DNA of 64,000 nucleotides from Synechococcus sp. CBW1004 (GCF_015840715.1 NZ_CP060397.1:1-64000); one strand, 5' to 3'; shown: positions 30,800 through 40,586, numbered from the stretch's first letter. Notes: generated by a model not told the origin, from the letters alone. Made by a program: numbers and translations.

Positions 30800-31225
30800 T
30801 CAGGGGCGTGCGGCAGGCCTGTTGGAAGCTGCCGCACGGCTGGTCGCGCTGGCGGTTTCCATGGTGGAGCCGGACGATTGGTCCTGCCAGACCACACGCA
30901 TCCGGTTGGGGGCGATCCACTGGCTCTGCTCACGGATCAGGCGCTGCTCGCCTTCCTTCGTGAAGAGTTGATCGAAGCGTGCCCTGGACTTGTTGAGACG
31001 AGCTGACTGCAGCTCCAGTACGGCGTTGATTTCGCCCTGACGTTCCATCCGTTGCTGGTAAGCCCCCGCCAGGCGGAACAGGCTGACGCCGGCGACGGCC
31101 ACAAGGCCAAGCTTGACGGCCAGGCCAATGACACTACAGAGCAGTTCACGTCGCTCGCTGGAGAGACTGATCAGCTCGGCGTCACCGGAGACCGGGGCGA
31201 TTCGACTCCCTGTCGGCGCCACGGA
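30800..31225 (-). CDS. Membrane-anchored coiled-coil protein, conserved hypothetical
   Basis: One transmembrane helix (LLCSVIGLAVKLGLVAVAGVSLFRLAGAY) is followed by a charged helical segment AYQQRMERQGEINAVLELQSARLNKSRARFDQLF likely to form a coiled coil. A conserved-looking stretch REQSQWIAPNRMRVVWQD and a Ser/Ala-rich tail complete it. The open frame extends to a TTG at 31384 with an Arg/Pro-rich region of doubtful reality. I place the start at a GTG at 31225, with low certainty. Function unknown. Confidence 0.6.
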   Translation of the reverse strand, partial: SVAPTGSRIAPVSGDAELISLSSERRELLCSVIGLAVKLGLVAVAGVSLFRLAGAYQQRMERQGEINAVLELQSARLNKSRARFDQLFTKEGEQRLIREQSQWIAPNRMRVVWQDQSSGSTMETASATSRAAASNRPAARP

Positions 31226-31455
31226 GAGACGGGGTTGCCTGACCTCGGACCTCTCCGGAGAGCCCCTGCGAGAACGCCTGGCAGGACCGATGTCTGCAAG
31301 AGGAGCAGGCCCCGTGGTGCCACTGCGGCTCTCGCGACGATGGGCTGCAGGCCCGTTGCGGCGATCGCGGGTGGGGAAGGCCAAGGAAGACGCTCTCGTG
31401 AGCCCCGCTTCTAGCAGGCCGGGCGGGGCATGCCAAGGGGCTTCCCGCCGGCTCG

Positions 31456-31551
31456 TCAGGCCTTGTAAAGGGAGAAGCAGAGGCGAACGGCCAGCACGCC
31501 GGCATGGGCGGCGACCACCAGAGCGATCAGGATTTCGGCCTGGTTGATCAT
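31456..31551 (-). CDS. psaM: Photosystem I subunit XII, PsaM
   Basis: A 31-residue single-helix protein starting MINQAEILIALVVAAHAG and ending in VRLCFSLYKA. It matches PsaM in length and pattern: a short polar N terminus, one ALVVAL-type membrane helix, a conserved (A/F)-R-L and a terminal LYK. PsaM sits in the photosystem I core and helps trimer formation in cyanobacteria. It is located beside por and the chl genes, as in other alpha-cyanobacteria. It was found by reading the sequence directly because it is so short. Confidence 0.88.
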   Translation of the reverse strand: MINQAEILIALVVAAHAGVLAVRLCFSLYKA

Positions 31552-31637
31552 GGGCTTGAGCGGAAACGCATGCGTCCCATTCTTCGGGCTGTCCCGGCTA
31601 CGGTCCAGCCTCCAGTCCTGCCCTGTCACAGCTCTTG

Positions 31638-32132
31638 ATGGCTTCCAGCCCCACCCCCGGTTCCGTCACGGTGAGCGGCGAGGCGATCCGCCACCTCGAT
31701 CTGGCGCCGCTCGAGCCGTTGCTGTACCGTCCGCCGGCTGAGTACCTGGCCCGCTCCGGCAGCGTTGAGCTTCACCTGGAGTGGCCCAGGGCAGCCGACG
31801 ATCCCCGGGAGCTCTCCGAGATCCCGGAGGTGCGTCTGTGGAGTCTGCGGGCGGATGCGGTCTGTCCCTGGTTGCCGCTGATGCTGGAGCGCTCCGGTGG
31901 TCAGCTGACGCGTCATGTGGCGATGCTGCTCCCCCATGGCTTCAGCCGTCAGGAGGGCATCCGCTTCGCTCCCGAGAGCCTGGAGCTGTGGATCACCCAC
32001 CGCCTGTTTCAGCTTGACGATCAGGCCCGAGGTGCCGGTCTCAACTGCCGTGGTGGGTTGGCGCAGATGGCGGCGGTGCTGGGATTCGAGCTCGATCCCG
32101 GGTTCTGGAACCCCTTGCCGCCGATCGGTTGA
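31638..32132 (+). CDS. CRR6-like NDH-1 assembly factor (DUF1817)
   Basis: 164-residue soluble protein resembling plant CRR6 and cyanobacterial homologues needed for assembly of the NDH-1 hydrophilic arm (NdhI maturation). Key regions are LHLEWPRAADDPRELSEIPEVRLWSLRADAVCPWLPLML and EGIRFAPESLELWITHRLFQLD. A TTG lies one codon upstream of the chosen ATG. Its stop overlaps the TTG start of the ligase-like gene. The family assignment is from memory of the DUF1817 pattern, so moderately sure. Confidence 0.75.
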   Translation: MASSPTPGSVTVSGEAIRHLDLAPLEPLLYRPPAEYLARSGSVELHLEWPRAADDPRELSEIPEVRLWSLRADAVCPWLPLMLERSGGQLTRHVAMLLPHGFSRQEGIRFAPESLELWITHRLFQLDDQARGAGLNCRGGLAQMAAVLGFELDPGFWNPLPPIG

Positions 32133-32947
32133 GCGCCACCGCTGCCCTCCGCTCGATTCCGCCCCTGCACCTGAGCGGTTGCTGGCAGATGGCCATCGAC
32201 GAATGGCTGCTCGACCGTGCCATCGCCTCCCCGGCGGTTCCGGCGGCGGCTCCTACGGAAGCCGTGCTGCGCTTTTACACCTGGTCGGCTCCGACGCTCT
32301 CGCTCGGCTTTCACCAGCACCTTCTTCAGCCCCGCTGGATCGAGCTGGCGCGCCGCGGCGAACTGCAGCTGGTCCGGCGTCCCAGCGGCGGCAGAGCCGT
32401 GCTCCACGCCGCTGACCTCACCTATGCGTTGGTCTGGCCCCAGGCTCCGGCGCGGCGGCGGGAGGCCTATCGCGCGGCCTGCGCCTGGCTGCAGCGGGGG
32501 TTCGCTGAGCTCGGGCTGCCGCTGCGATTCGGTGCTGAGCCGGTCGATCCTCGGCAGCCCAGTTGTTTTGCCGCCGGTACCGCCGCCGATCTGGTCCAGG
32601 GTGGCGGCGGCAAGCGCATCGGCAGCGCCCAGTTGTGGAGGCGGGGTGTGTTGCTGCAGCACGGCTGCATCCAGCTCCGGCCGGATGCAGCCCTCTGGCG
32701 TCGTGTGCTCGAAGAGGATGCGCCCCGGCTGGAGCCCCTCAGCCTGAGCCTGGAGGAGCTGATCGGGGTGCTGACGGCCTCCGCCCAGCGCCATCTGCCG
32801 GTGGCCGCCGTCGACTGGACGCTGCAGGCCCTGTCGCCGCGGGAATGGACGGCCATCGCCGCCAGGCGTCACCGCTATCGCATCGATCCTGAGGGATCGG
32901 CCGCGGATGCCCCGGGGGCACGGGTGGATGCGCCTCCTCCGCTCTGA
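32129..32947 (+). CDS. Lipoate-protein ligase A family (BPL/LPL domain) protein
   Basis: Cofactor-transfer fold of the LplA/LipB/BirA superfamily, 272 aa. SGCWQMAIDEWLLDRA at the N terminus, LQLVRRPSGGRAVLHAADLTYALV (the RR-SGG-A-H motif binding lipoyl-AMP) and GGGKRIGSAQLWRRGVLLQHGCIQL are conserved. It likely ligates or transfers lipoyl or octanoyl groups to E2/GcvH domains. The start appears to be TTG at 32129 overlapping the upstream stop; the next in-frame ATG (32189) would remove conserved residues. The C-terminal tail is low-complexity. Confidence 0.8.
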   Translation: MSATAALRSIPPLHLSGCWQMAIDEWLLDRAIASPAVPAAAPTEAVLRFYTWSAPTLSLGFHQHLLQPRWIELARRGELQLVRRPSGGRAVLHAADLTYALVWPQAPARRREAYRAACAWLQRGFAELGLPLRFGAEPVDPRQPSCFAAGTAADLVQGGGGKRIGSAQLWRRGVLLQHGCIQLRPDAALWRRVLEEDAPRLEPLSLSLEELIGVLTASAQRHLPVAAVDWTLQALSPREWTAIAARRHRYRIDPEGSAADAPGARVDAPPPL

Positions 32948-32972
32948 ACTGTGGGGGCTGGGGCGGGAGCGG

Positions 32973-34271
32973 TCACGTCCCTGGAAGCTGAACCTCCCCG
33001 GAGCTGAGCATCGATTGGGCCACGGGTGCGAGGGAAAGCCCCAGCGGATAACTGTTCTGTCGTCGCGCAGCCGCCAGGAGGGAGGGCGCCAGGCGCAGCC
33101 CAAGACGCGAGAGCACCGCTTCGCCGACCTCCGGTTTCTCGAGCGTGCCGCAGGGCAGACCGGCGGGACTGAGCACCAGCAGGCGTGGTTGCTGCTCAAG
33201 CTGCAGGACGGCCTGCCAGAGGGGGGCCGACTCCGGAATGGCCGGCAGGGTGTTCAGGGGACGCATGTGATCACCCACCCGTTCGCTGTCCCAGCGCTGC
33301 ACCGGCAGATCGCGCAGGGGAGTGTCGTCGATCACCCCCTGCCATCGTCCACGCTCGCAGACCAGCATCCAGTCAGGCAGGGCGCTGACACTCGATGGAA
33401 GGGCGCCGTTGGCCGAGTCTGCGGGTGCTGGAGAGGGCGAATCGCCGTCCTGAAGACGCATCTGACTGAGCTGACGCAGCGTGGCTCCGGACTCGAGGAC
33501 GCGGAAGCGACGCTGGGAGACCTCCTTCACCCGAAGCTCCCGGAGCAGACTCTGCAGGCGCAGCAGCTGGGTCTGATTGCGGGCGGCACCGAGACCGAAC
33601 CAGCCCAGCAGCATCAGCCAGGCTCCCCCCATCCCTGCACCCCGGAGCAGCAGCATGGCTCCGAGCACGACCGCTGCGGTCGACAACAGACGGCCACTGG
33701 CATTGGCCACCTCCACCCCCCGTCGCTGGCTGCCGGTGACCTGCCAGACCAGGGCCTTGACGATCAGACCGCCATCGAGGGGCAGCCCGGGAAGCAGGTT
33801 GAACAGGCCCAGCACCAGATTGAGGGTGCCCAGCTGGGTGACCATGCCTCCCAGGAGTGGAGACAGGTGGTAGGCGGCGTGGGATCCACCGAGCAGGAGG
33901 CCCGCCAGCAGCAGGCTCACGGCCGGTCCAGCGGCGGCCACAGCGAGGGCGCCCAGGGCGGTGGAGCATTCACGCTCGACGCTGGCCACTCCCCCCAGCA
34001 GAAACAGGGTGATGCTGCGGACCTGCACCCCCTGGCGCAGGGCGACGAGCGAATGGCCCATCTCGTGCAGCAGCACCGACACGAACAGCAGGAGTGCCGT
34101 CAGGAAGGCAATCAGCCAGAGGGCCTGGGGTGAGGCCGCTGCGCCGAGGCTGGTCCGGTACTGATCCGCGAAGGCGAGGGTGGCCAGCAACAGGATGATG
34201 AACCAGCTGGGATGGATCCGAAGCGGAATCCCCCGGATGGTGAACAGTTGCCAGCCTTCGCCCACGGGCAC
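32973..34271 (-). CDS. Site-2-protease-family membrane zinc metalloprotease
   Basis: Membrane-embedded protease (432 aa) with a HEMGH zinc-binding motif (His69, Glu70, His73), a second motif NLLPGLPLDGG and about six hydrophobic segments. The cytosolic C-terminal half includes a CBS-like pair region (RWQGVIDDTPLRDLPVQRWDSERVGDHMRPLNTLPAIPE). Family members cleave membrane-anchored regulators. The start is probably GTG at 34271 or a second GTG two codons later. It is divergent from trpF. Confidence 0.9.
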   Translation of the reverse strand: MPVGEGWQLFTIRGIPLRIHPSWFIILLLATLAFADQYRTSLGAAASPQALWLIAFLTALLLFVSVLLHEMGHSLVALRQGVQVRSITLFLLGGVASVERECSTALGALAVAAAGPAVSLLLAGLLLGGSHAAYHLSPLLGGMVTQLGTLNLVLGLFNLLPGLPLDGGLIVKALVWQVTGSQRRGVEVANASGRLLSTAAVVLGAMLLLRGAGMGGAWLMLLGWFGLGAARNQTQLLRLQSLLRELRVKEVSQRRFRVLESGATLRQLSQMRLQDGDSPSPAPADSANGALPSSVSALPDWMLVCERGRWQGVIDDTPLRDLPVQRWDSERVGDHMRPLNTLPAIPESAPLWQAVLQLEQQPRLLVLSPAGLPCGTLEKPEVGEAVLSRLGLRLAPSLLAAARRQNSYPLGLSLAPVAQSMLSSGEVQLPGT

Positions 34272-34348
34272 CGATGCGTCGGAGCCCCAGGCCGCACCTG
34301 GAGCAGATGGGCTGATCCTAGAAAGGGAACCCCTGCCGCGAGTGCTGG

Positions 34349-35014
34349 ATGCCTCCCCGGCTCAAGATCTGTGGCCTGCGCCGCAGCGATCAGGCCCAGG
34401 CCATCGCCGCCCTGGGGGTCTCGGCCATCGGCGTGATCGGGGTGCGCTCCTCCCCCCGCTATCTCGATGCTGCCTCTCGCAGCCAGCTGTTTGAGGGGCT
34501 GGCAGAGGCCTTCCCCCGGTGTCGTCGGGTGCTGGTGGTGGCTGATCCCGATGCGCAGGAGATGGCTGAGCTGGGGCGGCACCCGGGCCATGACGTCCTG
34601 CAGCTGCACGGCGGGGAAAGCCCCAGGCGCTGCGCCGAACTGCGCGACAGCCTGGGACTGGAGATCTGGAAGGCGCTGCGCATCCGCTCGCCGGACGATC
34701 TGCACCGAGTCGCGGACTACGCAGACAGCGTCGATGCGTTGCTGCTGGATGCCTGGGCGGCTGATCAGCTCGGCGGCACCGGGCAACGCCTGCCGATCGA
34801 GTGGCTGGAGGGCTTCACCGCCAGCGTGCCCTGGTGGCTGGCCGGAGGGGTGACGCCGGAGGCGGCGCCTGAGATCCTCAGGCGCGTGCACCCGGATGGC
34901 CTTGACGTCTCGAGTGGGGTGGAGAACGCCCCAGGGGACAAGAACCTGGAGCGTGTCAAGGCACTGGTGGCCACTGCTGGCCTCAGCGGATCAGCAGGGA
35001 CTCCTGCTGTTTGA
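34349..35014 (+). CDS. trpF: Phosphoribosylanthranilate isomerase
   Basis: TIM-barrel isomerase of tryptophan synthesis. LKICGLRR at the N terminus supplies the catalytic Cys, VLQLHGGE and LLLDAW are conserved barrel strands, and LAGGVTPE and DVSSGVE form the phosphate-binding end. Length (221 aa) is normal. Its 3' end overlaps the convergent folE by 32 bases. Confidence 0.94.
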   Translation: MPPRLKICGLRRSDQAQAIAALGVSAIGVIGVRSSPRYLDAASRSQLFEGLAEAFPRCRRVLVVADPDAQEMAELGRHPGHDVLQLHGGESPRRCAELRDSLGLEIWKALRIRSPDDLHRVADYADSVDALLLDAWAADQLGGTGQRLPIEWLEGFTASVPWWLAGGVTPEAAPEILRRVHPDGLDVSSGVENAPGDKNLERVKALVATAGLSGSAGTPAV

Positions 35015-35726
35015 CCAGCTCAAAGAACTCGGCCTTGAGGCTGGGGTCGTGGCGGAAATCGCCGCGGACCACCGAGTTCACCATGCTGGTCTGAGGCTCC
35101 TTCACCCCACGCCACTTCATGCAGTAGTGCTGGGCCTTCACCAGGATGGCCAGACCCTGGGGAGCGCAGAGGCGTTCGATTTCATCCGCCAGGATCATCA
35201 CCGCTTCCTCCTGGATATGGGGGCGGGAGAAGACCCAGTCGGCAACGCGCGAGAACTTGGAGAGGCCGATCACCCGCTCACCGGGCTTGATGCCGATCCA
35301 GCAGGTGCCGAGAATCGGCACCAGGTGATGCGAACAGGCCGAACGAACGGTGATCGGACCAACGGTATAGATCTCGTCGAGCTTCTTGACGTTGGGGAAA
35401 CTGGCGATCTTCGGCTGCTTGTGATACCGGCCCTTGAACACCTCATGCAGATACATGCGAGCAACACGCTCAGCTGTTTCTTCGGTGTTGTGGTCGTTAT
35501 CGATATCGATCACCAGGCTGCGCAGGAGCTCGCGCACCTTGCCGGCCACCTCGATCTCGAGTTGCTCGAGTTCGCCTTCACGCAGACTGTCTGCGATGTT
35601 GTCATTGGCCAGAAAGGGAGTCCCCGCCTCCTGCAGCCGCTGGCGCAGGCGTGCGCTGATCGGCAGCGGCAGCGATTCGGACGAAGCGGCTCGGGCGCCG
35701 AGGCTTGAGGGGAGGGTTGAAGTCAT
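34983..35726 (-). CDS. folE: GTP cyclohydrolase I
   Basis: Converts GTP to dihydroneopterin triphosphate, the first step of folate and pterin synthesis. Zinc and catalytic residues are visible in ITVRSACSHHLVPILG and VKAQHYCMKWRGVK. GERVIGLSKFSRV and RPHIQEE are typical. Length 247 aa including a 40-residue Ser-rich leader. It is eight bases downstream of the short-chain dehydrogenase, suggesting an operon. Confidence 0.96.
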   Translation of the reverse strand: MTSTLPSSLGARAASSESLPLPISARLRQRLQEAGTPFLANDNIADSLREGELEQLEIEVAGKVRELLRSLVIDIDNDHNTEETAERVARMYLHEVFKGRYHKQPKIASFPNVKKLDEIYTVGPITVRSACSHHLVPILGTCWIGIKPGERVIGLSKFSRVADWVFSRPHIQEEAVMILADEIERLCAPQGLAILVKAQHYCMKWRGVKEPQTSMVNSVVRGDFRHDPSLKAEFFELVKQQESLLIR

Positions 35727-35734
35727 GGGAGGGT

Positions 35735-36457
35735 TCAGAAGGCGCCGGCCGTCGGCATGAGGGTGAGATCTTCCACCACCTGGGTGGGGGGCTGCTGGGC
35801 CAGCACCAGCAGGGCTTCCGCTGCCTGGTCGGCGGGAAGCATGGCACGCCGATCAAAGGAACTGTCGACGGTTTCGCTGTCCCAAAGTGGTGTATTCACC
35901 GAACCGAGGGTGAGGGTGCAGACCCGGACGCCATGGGGGCGTTCCTCCTCGGCGAGGCAGCGGCTGAACGCCTGCAGCGCCGCCTTGCTGGCGCAGTAGG
36001 CACCCCAGTCAGGGAAGGCGTTGCGGGCGGCATGGCTGCTGACATTGATGATCAGGCCTCCCGTTTCGGCGTCGCCACTGCGTCGGAGCAGGGGCAGGAC
36101 CGCCTGAGAAACCTGGAAGACACTGGTGAGATTCAGCTGCACAAGCCACTGCCATCGCTCAATCGGCATGGTGGCGAGAGGTCCGGTCCAGGCGGCCCCG
36201 GCGTTGTTGATCACCACGTCCGGGATCAGCCCCTGACTGCAGAGATGTCGGATGCCGGCGGCGATGCTGCTGGGATCCGACAGATCCAGGGATGCGGTGC
36301 GTACCTGGCGGCCCTGGTGACGCAGCTGTTCGGCGAGGGCCTCGAGCTGTTCTCCGGAACGGGCCACCAGCAGGAGATCGAAGCCGGCGGCCGCAAAACG
36401 GCGGGCCGCTGCGGCGCCGATGCCCCTCGAGGCGCCGGTGATCAGGGCAACGGGCAA
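35735..36457 (-). CDS. Short-chain dehydrogenase/reductase
   Basis: Classical SDR (240 aa). ALITGASRGIGAAAA is the NAD(P)-binding motif, VINNAG follows, and the catalytic triad appears as VSSHAA ... YCASK. The substrate is unknown. The immediately downstream folE makes a pterin-linked reaction conceivable but this is only contextual. The start seems to be TTG at 36457, giving the expected PVALITGAS N terminus. Confidence 0.85.
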   Translation of the reverse strand: MPVALITGASRGIGAAAARRFAAAGFDLLLVARSGEQLEALAEQLRHQGRQVRTASLDLSDPSSIAAGIRHLCSQGLIPDVVINNAGAAWTGPLATMPIERWQWLVQLNLTSVFQVSQAVLPLLRRSGDAETGGLIINVSSHAARNAFPDWGAYCASKAALQAFSRCLAEEERPHGVRVCTLTLGSVNTPLWDSETVDSSFDRRAMLPADQAAEALLVLAQQPPTQVVEDLTLMPTAGAF

Positions 36458-36481
36458 GACAGGTGGTCGTGGAACAAAACC

Positions 36482-37471
36482 TTAAGGCACTGCCAGCGAT
36501 TGCGTGGCTTCCCCTTCCACGAAGCGACCCATCCTGCGGAATTTCTGGTAGCGCTGCTCCAGCAGCTCCCGCTCAGGAAGTGACTTCAGCTCGTTCAGGT
36601 GCCCCAGCAGTGCGGCCTTCAGGGTTTCGGCCGCCTGCAGTGGTGCCCAGTGGTTGCCTCCGGCCGGTTCCCGAAGGACCGTGTCGATCACGCCCAGCTG
36701 CAGCAGATCGGCGCCGGTGATCCGCAGCGCTTCGGCAGCCACCGGGGCCTTGGCGGCATCGCGCCAGAGGATCGAGGCGCAGGCCTCGGGGCTGGCCACC
36801 GTGTAGACGCTGTGCTCAAACATCAGCAGCCGATCGGCCACGCCGATGCCGAGCGCGCCGCCGGAACCGCCTTCGCCGATCACGGTCGCCAGGATCGGCA
36901 CGCGCAGGCGGAACATCTCGCGCAGGTTGACGGCGATCGCCTCGCCCTGACCCTGTTCCTCGGCAAGCACGCCGGCATAGGCCCCTGGTGTGTCGATGAA
37001 GGTGAGGATCGGCAGGCGGAACCGGTCGGCATGTTCCATCAGCCGCAGAGCCTTGCGATAACCGCCGGGCGAGGCCATGCCGAAGTTGCGGGCCACGTTC
37101 TCCTTGGTGTCCCGCCCCTTCTGATGGCCGAGCACCAGCACCGGCTGGTCGCCGATGCGGCCGATACCGCCCACCAGAGCCTTGTCGTCGGAGCCGCGCC
37201 GGTCGCCGTGCAGTTCGATCCAGCTGTCACAGATCAGCTGGATGTAGTCGAGGCAGCTCGGACGCTGCGGGTGGCGGGCCACCTGGATCTTCTGCGCCGG
37301 GGTGAGGTTCTGGAAGATCTCCTCGCGGCGACGCGAGGCCAGGGTTTCAAGCTGCAGCAACTGCTGGCTGACATCGACCTCCGAATCGCGGGCCAGTTGC
37401 CGGATCTGTTCGATCTGTTCCTCGAGCTCGAACAGCGGCTTCTCGAAATCGAGCAGAGCGCGGCGGGCCAT
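36482..37471 (-). CDS. accA: Acetyl-CoA carboxylase carboxyltransferase subunit alpha
   Basis: AccA pairs with AccD to transfer carboxyl from biotin to acetyl-CoA, the committed step of fatty acid synthesis. From ATG 37471 ([23 protein letters not shown]) it is 329 residues. Conserved blocks include [46 protein letters not shown] and [16 protein letters not shown]. The longer frame to 37585 adds a Pro/Ser-rich stretch without family support. It follows aar, the fatty acyl-ACP reductase gene. Confidence 0.96.
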   Translation of the reverse strand: MARRALLDFEKPLFELEEQIEQIRQLARDSEVDVSQQLLQLETLASRRREEIFQNLTPAQKIQVARHPQRPSCLDYIQLICDSWIELHGDRRGSDDKALVGGIGRIGDQPVLVLGHQKGRDTKENVARNFGMASPGGYRKALRLMEHADRFRLPILTFIDTPGAYAGVLAEEQGQGEAIAVNLREMFRLRVPILATVIGEGGSGGALGIGVADRLLMFEHSVYTVASPEACASILWRDAAKAPVAAEALRITGADLLQLGVIDTVLREPAGGNHWAPLQAAETLKAALLGHLNELKSLPERELLEQRYQKFRRMGRFVEGEATQSLAVP

Positions 37472-37710
37472 GGCGGGAACGGCGGGGATCGGAGGGGGAG
37501 AGGAGATGGTGGCGACGACGGCCGATGGGCAGGATGACGACGGTCGTGGAGGGGGCAGAACCGTTGGGGGAGAAGGGAATCCCACCGGGTGGGGGCACGA
37601 AGACCGCTGACGTCAGAGTCAGGGGTTGCACATTCAGTCTGGGATAGCCCCGCAGTGGCGACTCGGGCCCAGACCTGGCCATTGAGGGTGCAGCCTGGCG
37701 TGGCGGTGCT

Positions 37711-38754
37711 TCAGACGGCCGCGAGTTCCTGCTGACGGGCGGGATCGAGTCCGAGCGCCTGGAAGCCATGACGCAGGGACGCCTCGCCGATGCGCTCCAT
37801 GTTGGCGAGGGTGATGTTGTTGCGTCCCCAGCTGAAGTTGGTGTGGATTCCTTCAAATTCCAGCAGCATCGCTTCGGCGAAACAGGCGAACAGCTGGCGG
37901 CGTGGATTGGCCATTTCGGCCACCTCCATCATCTGCCAGCCCAGATCCTGCCAGAACTCGACGATGCCCCCCTTGATCACATGCACGCCTTCGCCGGCGA
38001 AGCGGATGTCGAGATTCTTGGGATACCCCCCATCGATCATCAGACAGGGCTTCTTCAGGTTGGCTGGATCGATCGCCAGACCCTGGGGCAGGCTGGCCAC
38101 CCAGACCACCACATCCGCCTCAGGCAGAGCGTCCTCAAGAGAGAGGACGCGGCCTTCGCCCAGTTCGCTCTGCAGGTCAAGGAGGCGTTGCTGCTGGCGC
38201 GCCACCAGCAACAGCTCACCCACCCCGGTGCGCTGCAACCAGCGGCAGACGGCGCTGCCGATGTCGCCGGTGGCGCCGACCACCGCCACCCTGGCCTTGT
38301 CGAGCTCGATGCCGAGCAGGGGGGCATTGCGCTCGACCTGCTGGCAGATCACCCAGGCCGTGTGGGTGTTGCCGGTGGTGAAACGCTCCCACTCCAGGGT
38401 GGTGCTGCGGATCTGCTGTTCCTTGAGCAGGTTGAAGTTCTCGAAGATGATCGAGGTGAAGCCGCCCAGAGCCGTGATCGCGATGTCGTTCTTCTGGGCC
38501 AGCTCCATGGCGCTGAGCACCTTGCGCCGGGCGGTCTTGAAGCGGCTCAGCATTTCGGGAACGAACACCGAGTCGATGTAGGCGCCGTCAATCTGTTGGC
38601 CGGTGCGGCTCGTGACGGTGACGGTCTCCACCAGCTGCGGGGGGGCGACGCACCACATGTCGAAATCCCCTTCGGCGTATTCGGGGTAGCCGAGCTGGAG
38701 GGCCTTGCTCCGCGCCTCCTCAAGGCTGGTGGAATGACCGATCAGGCCGAACAT
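37711..38754 (-). CDS. aar: Long-chain fatty acyl-ACP reductase (AAR)
   Basis: Reduces acyl-ACP to fatty aldehyde with NADPH, the first step of cyanobacterial alkane synthesis. The Rossmann motif [13 protein letters not shown] lies at 160-172 and the acyl-accepting cysteine is Cys291 in [10 protein letters not shown]. Length 347 aa, starting [15 protein letters not shown] as typical. It lies immediately downstream of ado and upstream of accA, a conserved arrangement. Confidence 0.96.
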   Translation of the reverse strand: MFGLIGHSTSLEEARSKALQLGYPEYAEGDFDMWCVAPPQLVETVTVTSRTGQQIDGAYIDSVFVPEMLSRFKTARRKVLSAMELAQKNDIAITALGGFTSIIFENFNLLKEQQIRSTTLEWERFTTGNTHTAWVICQQVERNAPLLGIELDKARVAVVGATGDIGSAVCRWLQRTGVGELLLVARQQQRLLDLQSELGEGRVLSLEDALPEADVVVWVASLPQGLAIDPANLKKPCLMIDGGYPKNLDIRFAGEGVHVIKGGIVEFWQDLGWQMMEVAEMANPRRQLFACFAEAMLLEFEGIHTNFSWGRNNITLANMERIGEASLRHGFQALGLDPARQQELAAV

Positions 38755-38925
38755 GCGCGCTGCACAGGGGACGTTCCGGCTGCGGCGCCGGTGGGATGCC
38801 GGTTCATGTAACCGGCGTCACAGTTTGCCACGGCTGGATCGGGCACAGCACTGGCCCCGCCTGCGGATCACCGGCGGAGCCAGGGGGAGATGCGGTCCGC
38901 AGTGGCTGGACCTGGACCGTGGGCG

Positions 38926-39654
38926 TCAGCCCACGAGGGCCGCCATGGCGAAGCGGGCGATCTCGCGGGAGGTGAAGCCGATCTCGGTGAGGGTCTCCTG
39001 GTAGGAGGCCATGAAGTCGGCCATCAGGTCTTCCTTGTCCATCTGCAGGTTGGCGGCGTCATCCGCCACCTGCTCCAGCATGCGGCGCACCAGGGGGAGG
39101 TTCTCGCGGTTGGCCTGCTCGAGCTCCTCACGCACGGTGTCGAGGTTGGCCTTGAGCCACTCCTGCCCGTAGTTGAGATGGGTGTATTCATCCTTGACGA
39201 CCGCCTCGGTGATCTTGCGGGCGAAGGGATCGGAGACGGGAATGTAGATGTGATAGGCCGAGATGGCGAAGGCCTCGATCAGGATCGCCTGGATCAGCAG
39301 GCAGGTGGTCACCTTGCCTTCCCTCAGAGCCTTCTGGAAGTTGTCGCGCAACGGCTGGAAGAAGTCGCGGGCGAACGCCATGTCCGCCGTGACGCCGAGG
39401 TTCTGGCCGCAGGCCGTGAAGCCCTTCTTGTGTTTCAGCTCCATCCGCGCCAGGCGGGCCAGCTCCTCGGCATGCTCCGGGATCAGGCTGCCGAGGGCGA
39501 TGTAGTTGTCGTGGGCTTCCTGCTCGCCCTCGATCACGATCGCGTTGATGCGGCTGTAGGCGTCCTTGTAGGCGGCCGAACTGAAGTCGGGCAGGCCTTC
39601 GTCGCTGACCTGATTCGAACCCTGCGGTTCCTGAAGGGAGGGGAGGGTCGCCAT
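38926..39654 (-). CDS. ado: Aldehyde-deformylating oxygenase (ADO)
   Basis: Ferritin-like di-iron enzyme converting fatty aldehydes to alkanes and formate. Iron-ligand helices are visible in [34 protein letters not shown] and [18 protein letters not shown] 39654 ([14 protein letters not shown]) gives 242 residues; the longer frame to 39714 overlaps the upstream gene. With AAR it forms the complete hydrocarbon pathway. Confidence 0.96.
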   Translation of the reverse strand: MATLPSLQEPQGSNQVSDEGLPDFSSAAYKDAYSRINAIVIEGEQEAHDNYIALGSLIPEHAEELARLARMELKHKKGFTACGQNLGVTADMAFARDFFQPLRDNFQKALREGKVTTCLLIQAILIEAFAISAYHIYIPVSDPFARKITEAVVKDEYTHLNYGQEWLKANLDTVREELEQANRENLPLVRRMLEQVADDAANLQMDKEDLMADFMASYQETLTEIGFTSREIARFAMAALVG

Positions 39655-39686
39655 GAAACGGGACGGAAACGATCGGTGGATCGTAG

Positions 39687-40484
39687 TCAGCCCGCTCCGC
39701 CCCGCGGCGGCCATTCGCTTCGCAGCAGGGATTCCAGCCGCCTCCTCCAGCCCTCGACCAGCCGCACGAACAGCGCCTCACCGAGCTCTGCGGAGGCCCC
39801 CTCGGCGCTGCCGATCACACCGCTGGAGCTCAGTTCACCGGTCAGCCAGCTGCAGGGCACGGCACCCTCGAGGCTCCATCCTTCGGGAGCTGGGATCCCC
39901 GGGACCTCGACCGGCCGCTGGGCCCCGGTGCTGCCCGGCTCCAGGTGCAGCATCAGGCTCGTCTCGGCCAGGCCGGCGTGCAGGCCCTCGCTGCGTTCCG
40001 GTTCCGGGATCAGCTCGGCGATCCCCTCCGGTCCGCGCCACAGGAAGCAGGGCAGCACCGCGAGGCGTGGGTGGCGCGAGCGCAGCTGCCTGGATGCGGT
40101 CTCAAGCAGGCCGATCTGGCCGCCGTGGGCGTTGAGCAGCACCAGACGTTCAAAGCCCGCGTCGGCCAGCTGGCCGCCGACGGCCTCCACCAGCGCGATC
40201 AGCAGCTCCGCCGGCAGCGTGAGAGTGCCGGGAAAGGCGAGGTGCTCCGGCGAAAACCCCAGCCACTGCACCGGCAGCAGCGAGAGCGGCAGGGCGGGAT
40301 CCAGGCCTTCGGCCACCGCCGCTGCGACCCGTTCGGCGAACAGGGCGTCGGTGGCCAGGGGCAGATGGGGGCCGTGTTGCTCGAAGGCGCCCCAGGGCCA
40401 CAGCACCGTGCTGCCCTTGCGAGCGGCCTGGCGCTGCAGCTCGGGCCAGGCGAGATGGGCGAGTCGTCGGTCGCTGGGCTCCAT
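39687..40484 (-). CDS. Creatininase-family amidohydrolase
   Basis: 265-residue protein with the family metal-binding motifs [18 protein letters not shown] and [13 protein letters not shown], plus [10 protein letters not shown]. Characterised relatives include creatininase and mycofactocin- or riboflavin-pathway amidohydrolases, so the substrate cannot be named. Just upstream of ado on the same strand, with a 32-base gap. Confidence 0.9.
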   Translation of the reverse strand: MEPSDRRLAHLAWPELQRQAARKGSTVLWPWGAFEQHGPHLPLATDALFAERVAAAVAEGLDPALPLSLLPVQWLGFSPEHLAFPGTLTLPAELLIALVEAVGGQLADAGFERLVLLNAHGGQIGLLETASRQLRSRHPRLAVLPCFLWRGPEGIAELIPEPERSEGLHAGLAETSLMLHLEPGSTGAQRPVEVPGIPAPEGWSLEGAVPCSWLTGELSSSGVIGSAEGASAELGEALFVRLVEGWRRRLESLLRSEWPPRGGAG

Positions 40485-40509
40485 CAGAGGGGCTCGTGGG
40501 GCGTTGGGC

Positions 40510-40542
40510 GGTCCCGCGCCTGCCGCCAGGAGGCCCGGGACC
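40510..40542. repeat. Hairpin with GCCGCCAGG loop (diverged copy 4)
   Basis: A 12-bp stem GGTCCCGCGCCT/AGGCCCGGGACC with one C-C mismatch encloses GCCGCCAGG, one base different from the TCCGCCAGG loop of the other copies. It lies in the 102-base divergent spacer between the creatininase-family gene and the S1-domain gene, where a terminator would not be expected. Confidence 0.55.
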
Positions 40543-40586
40543 GCTGCCTACAGTGTGCTGACCCCCTGCACTTCCGGGTGAACCCC

